NCBI GenBank assembly: GCA_029216955.1
Contig: JANAVB010005597.1
Coordinates: 48,400,703-48,464,702, forward strand
DNA from: Iris pallida
Taxonomy: Eukaryota; Streptophyta; Magnoliopsida; Asparagales; Iridaceae
Length of the DNA stretch: 64,000 nt
Reading direction: 5' to 3'
Every line of letters starts with the position of its first letter. The first letter of the stretch is position 1. Of this stretch, positions 11,215 through 20,951 are shown in pieces. The notes under the pieces were generated by a model. The model saw nothing but the letters and a program-made list of their open reading frames with translations. It was not told the DNA's origin and did no database searches. A program made the position numbers and the translations under genes.

Positions 11215-11640
11215 TGGCGAATGTTCTTCGACGGCGCCTCAAGGACCGGACCTAAGGGCAACATTGTCGTCGGAGTCGGGGTGGTGCTGGTTTCTCCTTC
11301 CGGATTGGTGATCAATCGCGCTTACTCCCTCACAGAACCCTGCTCTAATAATGTGGCCGAGTACAACGCTTTAGTCATTGGTCTCCAACTTACAAGAGAG
11401 CTGGGGGTAGAATATCTTGAAGCATACGGCGATTCACAGTTAATCGTCAATCAGATCCGGGGTTTATACGAGGTTCGCCATGAAGACATGATCCCCTATC
11501 ACCAAATAGCGATCAACATCATCTCGTTATTTGACGGGTTCTTCATCGAACACGTCCCCAGACTCCAAAATATTGAAGCCGATGCCTTAGCCGGCCTGGC
11601 CGCTTCCCTAGCAGTTCCGAACTATGCTCATCAATCGGTG
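11215..11640 (+). pseudogene. Archaeal-like second RNase H (aRNH) of Tat element
   Basis: A second RNase H fold: FFDGAS (first Asp codon 11230), NNVAEYNAL (Glu), AYGDSQLIVNQ (Asp), and IEADALAGLA (final Asp). All four catalytic acids are visible and no stop interrupts the domain. An aRNH placed between the pol RNase H and integrase is diagnostic of Tat-lineage elements. Confidence 0.85.
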
Positions 11641-11799
11641 GATGTGATAGGCCATGAACTGGTCTGTCCCAAGAACAATGTTCAATTCGTGGCGAGTTAT
11701 TCCGCTCAGACGATCGACGAAGCACCAGACTGGAGACAACCATTCATTGACTTCGTAGTCTACGACATCCTGCCCGAGAACCCAAAGGAAGCCACCTCT

Positions 11800-12987
11800 A
11801 TCAGAAGGCGTTCTCTCAGATTCTTCTACGATACAGAGACGAAAATGCTTTATCGCCGATCCTACGATGGATTATTGCTTCGGTGTCTGTCAAACACGGA
11901 AGCCAAAGAAGCCGTACGCAAAGCTCATGACGGTATCTGCGGGACCCATCAGCCTGGCCCTAAATTACAAGATCGTCTTCGTCGAATGGGCTACTACTGG
12001 CCCACGATGGTAGCAGATGCGATAGACTACGCAAGAAAGTGCAAAGCTTGCCAAGTCCACGCGGACTTCATCCACCAACCATCTGAATTTCTACACCCGA
12101 CAGTGGCGTCCTGGCCATTCGAAGCATGGGGAATGGATATCATCGGTCCGATCACTCCACCCTCTTTCCGAGGACATCGCTTTATACTCGCCATTACAGA
12201 TTACTTCTCCAAATGGGCGGAAGCTGTTCCGCTTGCAGAAGTGAAGACTTCAAACGTGATCAACTTCCTCAAGCATCACGTTATCTATCACTTTGGACTG
12301 CCCTGAAGGATCATCCATGATAATGGTTCGCAGTTCGCAAGCCATGCCTTCTATCGCTTCTACGACAAGCATCGCATCCAGAATATTGCTTCAACGCCAT
12401 ACAACCCAGCAGCGAATGGGTTGGCAGAAGCATTCAACAAAATAATCATCAAACTTCTCAAGAAGTTCGTATCGTCTAACAAATGCGACTGGAACGAGAA
12501 GCTTGGTGAATGCTTATGGGCGTACCGTACTACAGTTCGAACAACCACAGGGAACACACCATTCTCCCTGGTGTACGGGAGTGAGACAGTTCTCCCATTG
12601 GAGACTCAAATACCTTCGCTCCGTGTCGCTCTCACTTACCAATTGACGACAGACGATAACTATCGTCGCCGGTTACAAGAGTTGGAGGCCTTAGATGAAA
12701 AGCGCCTCTTAGCTCAGCAACGAATCGAGCTTTACCAAGTACGTATCTCCGGAGCCTTCAACAAGAAGGTCAAAATCAGAACATTCCAAGTGGGCGATCT
12801 CGTTCTGGCAGTTCGGAGGCCGATGATCATGACTCACAAAACTGCCGACAAATTCTAGCCAAAATGGGAAGGTCCATTTATCATTGAGACCGTATTCTCC
12901 AACGGTGCTTACCGCCTCGTAAAACAAAACGGAGACTTCCTCATGTTGCCCGTCAACGGCAAGTTCTTGAAGAAATATTATGTCTAA
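11800..12987 (+). pseudogene. Integrase of Tat element
   Basis: HHCC zinc domain: His codons 11926 and 11947, then CKAC at about 12040. The core catalytic residues are Asp 12136 (GMDIIGP), Asp 12319 (HDNGSQF) and Glu 12427 (GLAEAF), giving 60 and 35 residues between them, the canonical DD35E spacing. A C-terminal WEGPFII segment precedes the natural terminator TAA 12985. Integrase inserts the DNA copy into the host chromosome. Stops at 12304, between the first two catalytic acids, and at 12856 inactivate it. Confidence 0.9.
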
Positions 12988-12999
12988 ACGACATTCACA

Positions 13000-13325
13000 A
13001 CACTCCAGATTATTGAGTTATGTACCCGCCGGTACCGCTGAACTCATGTTCCAAAATTTCACATTATTGAGTCATGTACCCGCCGGTACCGCTGAACTCA
13101 CATTCACAATATCCCAGATCGCTGAGTCATGTACCCTCCAGTACCGCTGAACTCACATTCTCCAAATTCCAGGTCGCCGAGTCATGTACTCTTTCGTACC
13201 GCTGAACTCACATTCCTCCAAATATCTCAGATTATCAAGTTATGTACCCGTAGGTGCCTCTGAAGTTACATTTCGGTCACTCTTTCAGATAGTAAGTCAT
13301 GTATGATCATACCTCTGAACTTATT
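13000..13325 (+). repeat. About 62-bp tandem repeat in Tat 3' region
   Basis: Six diverging units with the core (G/A)AGT(C/T)ATGTACCCGCCGGTACC and GCTGAACTCACATTC, starting right after the pol stop codon. The inner GTACC..GGTACC part is palindromic. Confidence 0.9.
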
Positions 13326-13509
13326 TCTCTGGAAGAGCTCCTCCCTCATGATCCACTACCCGCACTCTCAGTGCAAAAAAAGGGTAACAGATCCACAAAA
13401 TTTCTAAAACGACCATGTCGATGTTACCTCTGAGTCGTTTCACTTCCGCCAAAAACAAATCACCCCTCTACATAGAACTTCCAAGTCCTCATTACCTCTG
13501 AGTCGTCCT

Positions 13510-14100
13510 ATGTACCCCCTTCATTGAGCCTACTCCTGCCATATTCTCATTACCTCTGAGTGGGAAGGCTCCATCGAAGAAACCCTCATATTTGCCATGT
13601 CCTCATTACCTCTGAGTAAATATGTTGGTCCTCCCTCGACTTATTATCTGTACCGAAAAAAAACCCCCAGGGAACGCTAAAGATAATAGGTCCACGAATG
13701 TCCTCTGTTGACCACAAATATCCTCCGTTGAGTCCACTCCTACCATGTCCTCATTACCTCTGAGTAGGAAGACTCCGTGGTAAAACCCCCATACTTGCCA
13801 TGTCCTCATTACCTCTGAGTAAGTATGTTGGTTCTCTTTCGTCTTATTATCCGTATCCTGAACCAGGGTACGCAAAGGATAATAAGTCCACAAATGTCCT
13901 CTGTTGACCACAAATATCCTCCGCTGAGTCCACTCCTGCCATGTCCTCATTACCTCTGAGTAGGAAGATTCCGCGGTAAAAAAACCCTCATGCTTGCCAC
14001 GTCCTCATTACCTCTAAGTAAACATGTTGGTTCTCTCCCAACTTATTACCCGTATCCTGAACCAGGGTACGCCAAGGATAATAGGTCCACAAAAAGTCTC
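13510..14100 (+). repeat. About 195-bp higher-order tandem repeat in Tat 3' region
   Basis: Three units, each containing ATGTCCTCATTACCTCTGAG twice, an (A/G)ATATGTTGG..TTATTA piece and a CAAATGTCCTC(T/C)GTTGACC piece. Simpler copies begin near 13425. The 3' untranslated regions of Ogre/Tat elements are known to be hypervariable tandem-repeat sources. Confidence 0.85.
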
Positions 14101-14335
14101 CCATTGGGGCAACTACTACAAGCAAAGAACGGAGCGAATGCTTTCTGTTCAAAATCAGTTACAATCACATGACTACATCTCATGAGCAAGCCAGAAAAGT
14201 TTTCTATTATTTCATTCAGACGAGAAGGAAAAAAAAGATTACATTGATGTCCAAAAAGAAGCAAAACACAAACTGCCGCTAAAAACAGACAGAAATATCC
14301 AGACAAAGACGGACATTTGTGAAAGACCACGAATC

Positions 14336-15051
14336 CTAGTTGTGGGGACGCATATACCAATCTCTCAACCATTTTGCATATGAAGGATGTATTTGAGCAA
14401 GATCCTCGTCCAAAATAGGAAGATCAGAACTCCCAGTACTACCGTCGTCAGACTGAGGCTCATCCTTTACAGCAATGGACGCCAGCTCTCATTTCCGTTC
14501 CTCTGCTTCTGGTGTCACCTCCTCCTTAACAAGCAATGATTCTTGTTTGAAAGGGGGCAGCAACTCTTCCTTCACAATGATCTCAGCCTTCGACAGGGTT
14601 GCTGCAAGAATCAAAGATAAAAAGAAACAAAGTTAGGAGATGGTCGGAGCCTCATGCGGCCCAATCCAGACGAGCTTATGCGATTCCGTTTAAATGGGGG
14701 ACTCATGCGGCTCTATTCGAAGGGTCATCATGCGGTCCAGTTTGTGAACCGTCTAGACAACTCCCATGCGGCTCGGACATGGGATATACCCCCATGCGGC
14801 TCGAACGTGGGATGCACATGCGGCCCATACAGCTTGAACAGATCGATAAAAGACGCATTAAAGGCTTGTGCATAAAGCATGCAATAGAGCCGTCTTCATT
14901 AGGGTTTCGAAGTAGATGATCTTCCCAAGACCTTACCCTTAATGACAGGGTGACCGCCGGTATGAACCCTAGGCTCCGCAGCCGACGTGGAGGCCACTCC
15001 CTTTCCCTTCGTCGCAGTCTTTGCCGCAACCTTGGAGGACTTGGAAGCCAT
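14336..15051 (-). CDS. Antisense spliced ORF in Tat 3' region (about 127 aa, one internal stop)
   Basis: Exon 1 is 15051-14937 from ATG 15051 (MASKSSKVAAKTATKGKG...). Its donor is AAGG|GTAAGG, and the acceptor TTCTTGCAG precedes 14601. Exon 2 is 14601-14336, ending TAG. The split codon (G|CA) keeps the frame. Exon 1 is Lys/Ala/Ser-rich and basic; exon 2 is acidic with IVKEE, LVKEE and VKDEP, which fit the SUMO-site pattern, and ends SYAKWLRDWYMRPHN. A TGA inside exon 2 (around 14490, minus) breaks this copy. A TATA box sits about 105 bp upstream. Tat elements are known to carry extra, sometimes antisense, ORFs between pol and the 3' LTR; I do not recognise this protein. The 335-nt intron contains ATGCGGC repeats. 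Confidence 0.55.
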
Positions 15052-15480
15052 TGCTATCTGATGATCAGAGGATGAAGACGAAGCCAAGAAAAGCTAGGAC
15101 AAGAAGAATCGAAGACAGAGAGAGAATAAAGAAGTTTCTTCGTCTCGAACATGCTTTTATTTATAGGCAGGGCCTATAGACCGACGCATCGATCCATGTG
15201 CAGCGTAACCGAGTCTTCGGTTATCAAAGCAATCCGACTATTCAAGGCCGACTCTTGGGACTCCCCTCCAAAAAACGGTCAAATCAAAGGCAATCAATGC
15301 AAAGATTGGCACACGTGGCGTGAAGACGCGGCAAGGAGCCCATGCGGCCAGACAGCCTATGCGGCCATACAGTCCATGCGGCTGGTTGGTCAATGCGACT
15401 CAGATGGACAGGCGGCTCAGATGGACATGCGGCTGGGATGTCCATGCGGCCCAAACACCCTATGCGGCCAGAGGAGTTTA
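14650..15480 (+). repeat. Dispersed ATGCGGC(C/T) motif, internal clusters
   Basis: Clusters at 14650-14830 (inside the antisense intron) and 15345-15480 (upstream of the antisense TATA). Each unit is CATGCGGC(C/T) separated by 15-40 variable bases, nearly all in one orientation. Confidence 0.85.
15157..15166 (-). promoter_or_regulatory. TATA box for the antisense ORF
   Basis: On minus: TATAAATAAA in the context GCCTATAAATAAAAGC. It is followed by a CT-rich leader (CTCTCTCTGTCTTCG) of about 80 nt before ATG 15051, a normal plant promoter-to-start spacing. Confidence 0.55.
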
Positions 15481-15528
15481 TACATAGCCATGCTTCTTAT
15501 TCAAAGTATTTCAATTTTGCAAATTGAA

Positions 15529-15545
15529 AACTTTGAAGGGGGTCT
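15529..15545 (+). other. Polypurine tract candidate
   Basis: ACTTTGAAGGGGGTCT directly precedes the LTR start TGTAGAAG. Purine-rich GAAGGGGG is a plausible plus-strand primer. Confidence 0.5.
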
Positions 15546-15574
15546 TGTAGAAGCATGGAAAAGAATAAAGAAAG

Positions 15575-16125
15575 GTCTATGCGGCCAAGGATCTCCATGC
15601 GGCTCAGAGAGCCCATGCGGCTCAGGGGTCCATGCGGTACAAGCGTCTATGCGGCTCAGATAGGCCCAGAGCCACGTGGCCTTCAACAGCGTCTTCCTTC
15701 ATCTTTGGCTGCATTTAATGCCATGATGGCCGACAGCTCTGACGAATGATAGCTCTGACATAAAGGCGCAATAATGACTGACATAAAGGCGTGTTCCTAG
15801 GAAAGAGGAGGAAATCTTTTCACAGTTGGTAGAATCCACCAAGTCCCGAGGCATGCGGCTGCTATATTTATGCGGCCGCCCACTTTATGCGGTCGCCACT
15901 TCATACGGCCACCCGTCTTCATGCGACTGCATCCTTTATGCGGCCACCCGTCAGCATGCGACTGCCTATCCTCATGCGGCCGCCCACTTCATGCGGCCAC
16001 CCATCTTCATACGGCTGCATCCTCTATGCGTCTGCCCATCTTCATGCGGCTGTTCATCCCTATGCGGCTGTCCATCTTCATGCGGCCGTTTATCCTCATG
16101 CGGCCCACTCATATGCGGCTCTGCC
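15575..16125 (+). repeat. ATGCGGC(C/T) motif array in LTR U3
   Basis: About 20 or more units, densest at 15850-16125 with a spacing near 24-27 bp (CATGCGGC(C/T) plus G/C-T-rich filler such as CCCATCTT). This is the same motif as in the internal region. Confidence 0.9.
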
Positions 16126-16290
16126 AAGATGACCCAGTGAAGACACGTGGCGCTTTTCATGACGATTGAAACACGTGGCAGTCTTATCTTCCTGGAATTA
16201 TGGGTGCTAACAAATCCTAACAAAATCAGATTTGTTGCAATCACCATAATTGTCCAGATCAAGTCAAATCGAGCAAATTAGACACGTGGC
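15673..16290 (+). promoter_or_regulatory. Four CACGTGGC (G-box/ABRE-type) sites in U3
   Basis: Exact CACGTGGC at 15673-15680, 16144-16151, 16172-16179 and 16283-16290. A fifth copy lies upstream of the LTR at 15312-15319. CACGTGGC is the classic core bound by plant bZIP (ABF/GBF) factors. Confidence 0.7.
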
Positions 16291-16474
16291 AAGCCATCAC
16301 AAGTCGCGAATATTCATGGTAATCAACATTTATTGTCCATAGAGATTTGATGCAATCTATATTAATTACTTAGATTTGCTACAATCAGAATAAAGGGCCC
16401 AGATTAATTGAGCCTTAACCGCCGACTTATCAAGGAGGCAATCATTGCAAACCCTAATGATTGCATCCCATTCC

Positions 16475-16483
16475 TATAAATAG
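16475..16483 (+). promoter_or_regulatory. TATA box of Tat 3' LTR
   Basis: TATAAATAG in the context TTCCTATAAATAGC, about 30 bp before a plausible start near 16505. Confidence 0.6.
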
Positions 16484-16935
16484 CAAGGTGCCATTCCCTT
16501 GCGAGGAGGACTTTTTTTTGAAGAGTACCTGAGCACCTGGAGAGACTTAAAGAGAGAGAGAGAGCAGAGAGAAAAAGGCACGCAGAGAGCATCCTGAGAA
16601 CATTTCTTCCCCGGAGCCAAGGCTGCATCCGATCGTCCAAGGAGTAAGGCAGAGCTGCCGTCGCTTTCCCGAGCCTCTACCGTCACCCCCAGAATCTAAA
16701 ATAAACAATTGTACTTAGATTGCTGTACCTAGGTTTTCGTCCCTAGGCTTTCTTTGTACAAGCGAGTTTGTATTGTGAAGTAAAAGTCCAGTCCTCCGAT
16801 AATTGTTTTGTTCTTTTATATTTCATGGCAAACAATATATGATACATGTAGCTAGGGTGATTGGGGATTACTATGTGTAATGTATATGGCCATTAGTTTA
16901 CATATATGTGAATGTAGACATATTTTTTTTATGTA

Positions 16936-17033
<98 letters not shown>

Positions 17034-17038
17034 GTGTA

Positions 17039-17120
<82 letters not shown>

Positions 17121-17142
17121 TATATATATATATATTATTATA
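16936..17142. repeat. (AT)n microsatellite
   Basis: Nearly pure AT dinucleotide repeats with two short interruptions (17027-17042 and 17113-17121). Length may be assembly-sensitive. Confidence 0.95.
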
Positions 17143-17317
17143 TAGCTTATGTATAATGTATTATATAAATGTGTAGTGTGATAGTGTTATATGAATTAGA
17201 GAATTCATTAGCCTATATGTGTTTGGCCCATGGCCTAGGTAGAGTAGCCTATGGCATGGGGTGTGATGCACTTGTGTATCAATAGGCTAGTGAGACTTGT
17301 GTGGTACTTAGTTAGTT

Positions 17318-17436
17318 GACCTAGATTGACTTGTTAAGCCTAGGTTTGACCAACTTAGACTAGTTTGACCTAGTTTGACCCTGTTGACCTAGTTTGACTG
17401 ATAGGGTTGACTAAAGTTGACCAAATGTTGACTTTA
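17318..17436 (+). repeat. TTGAC(C/T) array in LTR B
   Basis: About ten copies of TTGACC/TTGACT (W-box core) in 120 bp, all in plus orientation. Confidence 0.9.
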
Positions 17437-17524
17437 GCCTAGATTAATCCTAAATATCATGTAGATGCATTGTAGCAGTCTATTTTATTATTTTAGACAT
17501 GTAGTGACTTGTACTGTTCTATAG

Positions 17525-18388
17525 GAGACAGACACCACTCCTCAGACAGTATTTCATACAGACGATCAGGATATCAAGCGAGTACATTTTCTAATCATTT
17601 CATATCCTGTTAGAATTATTCTTCTGCTTTAAATTACTTTACTTGATGCTGTCACGTTGGTCACACGGATTAGTACTATATGGATCCTTTCTTGAGATGT
17701 TATCCCCTCAGGGAACATCGGATACTACATGTTCTGTGTGTTTCACTTACATTGTGTATCACTATGCTTTATGGTTCATTGAATCACTTGTGACATGTAC
17801 TCTCATGATCACAGAGTCTTCCATGAATCACCCATTTATGGGCATTCCTAGAATCCCTATTTATGGGACTATCATGTATCACCCTTCGGGGGCCATTACA
17901 TGAATCATAACATAACCTGGCTGGATTATTGTGTATTGATTGGGGGTACGGGAGAGTAGAAGTGGACATGTGAATAATATCCAAGTAGTGTAGCATCAGA
18001 ATCATTCCGTAGTGTAGCATCAGAATCATTCCGTAGTGTAGCATCAGAATCATCCTATGCCATTCACATGTCTATATTGTACTCTGACTCACTAGCCACA
18101 GTTAGTTCTCTATTTATAGTAGATATTTTTATTACAGCTATCTCCTTTACATTCTGTACTTTCTTTCAGTTTCCTGTATCTTACTTTACTGCATGGTTAT
18201 ATTTTCTAACCTGCTATGATCTGTTGAGATGTATTGTGCTCGCTCCGTCCTGATTGGGCACCGTTGATATGTTTATAGAGGACGAGGATGAGGCTGGTGT
18301 TGACACTTTTTATGGGACAGCTCTAGATGACACCTGTGATCCGGATTTCCAGCCGGATCCACTAGCTATAGAGACTGAGGCTCCCTAG
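17525..18388 (+). other. Exon-like pair in LTR B
   Basis: Piece 1 is 17525-17581, between the acceptor TTCTATAG and the donor GCGA|GTACATT. Piece 2 is 18279-18388, between the acceptor TTTATAG and stop TAG 18386, with CCTGATTGG about 25 bp before the acceptor as a branch-point candidate. Joined, they read on with one carried base, giving an acidic tail KDEDEAGVDTFYGTALDD and a proline-rich end. No start codon is evident in these two pieces. Coding status is inferred only from phase conservation with the other LTRs. Confidence 0.4.
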
Positions 18389-18668
18389 TCTAGGTTTTTA
18401 TTATTTCTGTCATTTGAGATCTAGATTGTATATGTTCTTTCATATTCTGTAGTTGAGACTTTGTATTTCTGGATGTTTGCTGAGTTGTTATCTTAGACAC
18501 TTAGACTCTTCTGATCATCTGTATTTCATTTTGAGTTCTATATCATATCGTGCTTCTTCTTCCTTAGTTGTGATTGAGTTTACATTCTGCTATGTCACCC
18601 CCATTCGGGGAGTATAAACTGCTTAGCATTATACTGTTAGATGCATGAGACCTAGCACAGCGTTCTAC

Positions 18669-18684
18669 CGCCGACACTGCGGCG
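18669..18684 (+). repeat. Conserved GC hairpin near LTR end
   Basis: CGCCGACACTGCGGCG: a 5-bp stem and 6-nt loop. The identical hairpin is at 30472-30487 and, inverted, at 55098-55113. Confidence 0.8.
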
Positions 18685-18738
18685 TAGGCTGGACGTACCC
18701 ACGTCTCGTGCCCTTACTCTAGGGTGCAGGTCGTGACA

Positions 18739-19022
18739 AGACACGATTGTGACACCATAGTTATTGTATCCTTATTAGTGTATCATTGACCATTATTGAT
18801 TGTTAGAGAGTCGGAAGGGAAAATACTTGGTAAGTACGTGAACAAACTTAACTATTTTGATTGTGGATAGCTAAGTCATACACCCCACGTATGAGTTAGT
18901 CGTACCTTATTATTGTGGATAGCCATCGTATGATGTGCCGTATTAGCCCATCCGTTCACGTATTAAAAGGTATTTCACACACACATAGTGGTTCCTATTT
19001 TTCCTTTATCTAGTCCATTATA
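18739..19022. other. Unassigned spacer
   Basis: AT-rich with direct repeats such as TATTGTGGATAGC (twice, about 18860 and 18920). No coding or transposon signal is recognised. Confidence 0.4.
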
Positions 19023-19145
19023 TTGTTAGTTCACATCTTGCTAGTTTACATCTTGCCAGTTTATATCTTGTTAGATCCTATCTTGCTAGTTTATATTTTG
19101 CTAGTTCATATCTTGATCATTCATACCTTGCTAGTACTAGTTCTT
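19023..19145 (+). repeat. Short minisatellite, TAGTT(C/T)A(C/T)ATCTTGC-type
   Basis: Six to seven imperfect 15-19 bp units of the form (C/T)TTGCTAGTTCATAT. Confidence 0.8.
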
Positions 19146-19362
19146 TATATATTCTTTGCCATCATCGTTTCTCGTTGTTCTAACTTATTTTGGACTAACA
19201 ATATTAATTGCAATATGGTTGTACTCTACTCTTTTCTTGACTGGATCATTGTTATAGGTGAGGATGACGTGTCTACTTTTGTACTATGGACCATACATGG
19301 GGAGATAGAGACTCGAAGGCCAAACCATAGAAGACTAGTTAGATGTGTAGTAGTTTCTAAAA

Positions 19363-19590
19363 TTTTACAGATCTACAAACAATAGAACTATTTGATGTAT
19401 CCTTTCTTAAAAAACACATATCTACAAACAAATTCAGTATTTTTTTTAACAAATGACATATCTACAAACAATATTAAAAAATTCATTAATTTTTTTAACT
19501 AATCACATATTTATAAACACAAGTATAATTTCTTAGAAATTTTTGATGAAACATTTTTAAAAATCACAGATCTACAAACAATATAACCAA
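19363..19590 (+). repeat. ATCTACAAACAA-type dispersed tandem repeat
   Basis: Five copies of ACA(G/T)ATCTACAAACAA at a spacing of roughly 40-70 bp with AT-rich filler. Confidence 0.75.
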
Positions 19591-19605
19591 AAAAAGACCA
19601 ATCTT

Positions 19606-20400
19606 GACATGTATAGTTAGATCTCAAATAGGTCCTGATGAATCACCCAAAAAAAACAAAAAAGAAAAAGAAAAAAACGAAAAAAGAGCAAAGAAAAACG
19701 GAAAAAAACTCCAAACCGTAATAAGTATAGCTAGATCTAAAACATTTCCTGATGAATCACCCAAAAAAACCAAAAGAGAAAAAGAAAAAAAAGAAAATGA
19801 AAAATGAGCAAAAAAAAAGAAGAAAAAACCCCAAATCGTAACATGTATAGCTAGATCTAAAACATTTCTAAATGAATCACCCAAAAAAACCCAAAAAAAT
19901 CCTTTGTTGAATGTGCATCATGTCATAAATGTGGGGTGCATTTATGGACAATTGTCAACATGTGGTTAAAAGTCTTATAGCAATTGTAACATGTATAGCT
20001 AGATCTAAAACGTTTCATGATGAATCACACAAAAAAAAATTAAAAAAACGAAAAAAGAGAAAAAATAAACCCCAAATCGTAACATGTATAGCTAGATCTA
20101 AAACATTTCCTGATGAATCACCCGTAAAAAAAATAAAAATAAAAAGAAGAAAAAAGCCAAAAAAATACAAAAAAAACCCCAAATCGTAACATGTATAGCT
20201 AGATCTAAAACATTTCCTGATGAATCACCCGAAAAAAAACAAAAAAATAGCAAAAAAAAATAGAAAACTCCCAAATCGTAACATGTATAGCTAGATCTAA
20301 AATATTTTCTGATGAATCACCCGAAAAAAAAAAACGAAAAAGAGCAAAAAAAACCCAAATCATAATATGTATAGCTAGATTTAAACATTTCCTGATGAAT
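19606..20400 (+). repeat. Minisatellite with 46-bp conserved core, 8 copies
   Basis: The core begins ATGTATAGCTAGATCTAAA and ends TGATGAATCACCC; it recurs near 19610, 19725, 19845, 19990, 20085, 20190, 20285 and 20375. Units are about 90-150 bp because A-rich linkers (AAAAAACCAAAAG-like) vary in length. The long lysine-rich reading frames here are produced by the linkers. Confidence 0.9.
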
Positions 20401-20466
20401 CACCAGGAAAAAAATTTTCTAGAGGTGTCACTGCGGTGAAGTGAGTTGACACAGAGAGAGAAGGGT

Positions 20467-20489
20467 GGGGGGGGGGGGGGGGGGGGGGG
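20467..20489 (+). repeat. G23 homopolymer
   Basis: Uninterrupted run of G between AAGGGT and CGAGGG. It is G-quadruplex-capable and of uncertain length. Confidence 0.9.
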
Positions 20490-20519
20490 CGAGGGAGGGG
20501 GTAGAGAACTTTGGGAAGA

Positions 20520-20950
20520 AGACAAGGTGGTTTTTTGCCTAGAAATGTGTGTTTTAAATGGGAAAGAGTTTATTGTTCACAGCTAGCCTTTTATTATTTC
20601 ATCCTGTCTGTTTGGCAGCTGTCGGTATTTTACTATTTTGATGCATAAATAAGGCCGACTCTTTATTATTCTTCACAGCTGTAGGTTAGTATAAACTTAA
20701 CATATATTAAAATTTTACAAACGAAACCATTATTGGCAGGTGTAGGCTTTTAATGCACTAAATATATTTGTCATATAATTAAAATTATAGGTTAGTATAG
20801 TCAATTTTGACATGTGTAGGATTTCATGTTAATTAAAATTGTTGACAACTATAGGTTTTCAATGCACCAAATATATTAAATTTGTGTAGTGTGTATTAAT
20901 TATTGGGAGATTTAGGCTGTTTATTATTTAATATTATAGCAATTCAATGT
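20520..20950. other. AT-rich spacer with diverged TGTAGG repeats
   Basis: Loosely repeated words (GCTGTAGGTTAGTATA, GGTGTAGGCTTTTAATGCAC, TGTGTAGGATTTCATG). No gene is recognised. Confidence 0.4.
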
Positions 20951-20951
20951 A

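Larger units (their letters stand above)
5164..16800 (+). mobile_element. Ty3/gypsy retrotransposon, Tat (Ogre/Retand-like) lineage, degenerate
   Basis: Order: 5' leader remnant (5164-5574), gag-pol (5575-12987), long tandem-repeat 3' region (13000-14100), antisense ORF (14336-15051), polypurine stretch, then the 3' LTR from 15546. Integrase after RT/RNase H makes it Ty3/gypsy. A second, archaeal-like RNase H between the ordinary RNase H and integrase, plus a long 3' region with tandem repeats and an extra ORF, are known hallmarks of the Tat lineage. The 5' LTR is not identifiable because the CACTA element interrupts the leader. The right edge is approximate. Confidence 0.85.
15546..16800 (+). 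mobile_element. 3' LTR of Tat element (right edge approximate)
   Basis: Begins TGTAGAAGCATGGAA, the inverse of the LTR end at 1202-1216. U3 holds dense ATGCGGC repeats and four CACGTGGC boxes. A TATA box at 16475 is followed by a transcribed region with a GA run (16545-16570), an AAAATAAACAATTG polyadenylation-like stretch (16698) and U5-like CTTTGTACAAG (16752). I cannot find an end matching the inverse of its start, so its last tens of bases may be lost or altered before the AT microsatellite. Confidence 0.65.
16840..18738 (+). mobile_element. Tekay/Del-like LTR, 3' part (LTR B)
   Basis: Ends GGTGCAGGTCGTGACA at 18738, the typical terminus of LTRs that start TGTCACGACC. It shares the order of blocks with the complete solo LTRs at 26224-30540 and 41067-43555: AT microsatellite, TTGAC array, GCGAGTACATT box, CTCG(C/T)TCC.TCCTGA box, short 3' exon, and a GC hairpin near the end. 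The 5' part is missing, probably because the Tat element inserted into it. Confidence 0.7.

Noticed and set aside
13000..14100. CRISPR-like regular repeats
   Set aside because: Units and spacers are both repeated, the context is a plant retrotransposon, and no cas genes exist.
1..16800. LTRs at 1-1216 and 15546-16800 as the pair of one element
   Set aside because: They share only the terminal 15 bp and short words; the bodies, TATA surroundings and lengths differ too much.
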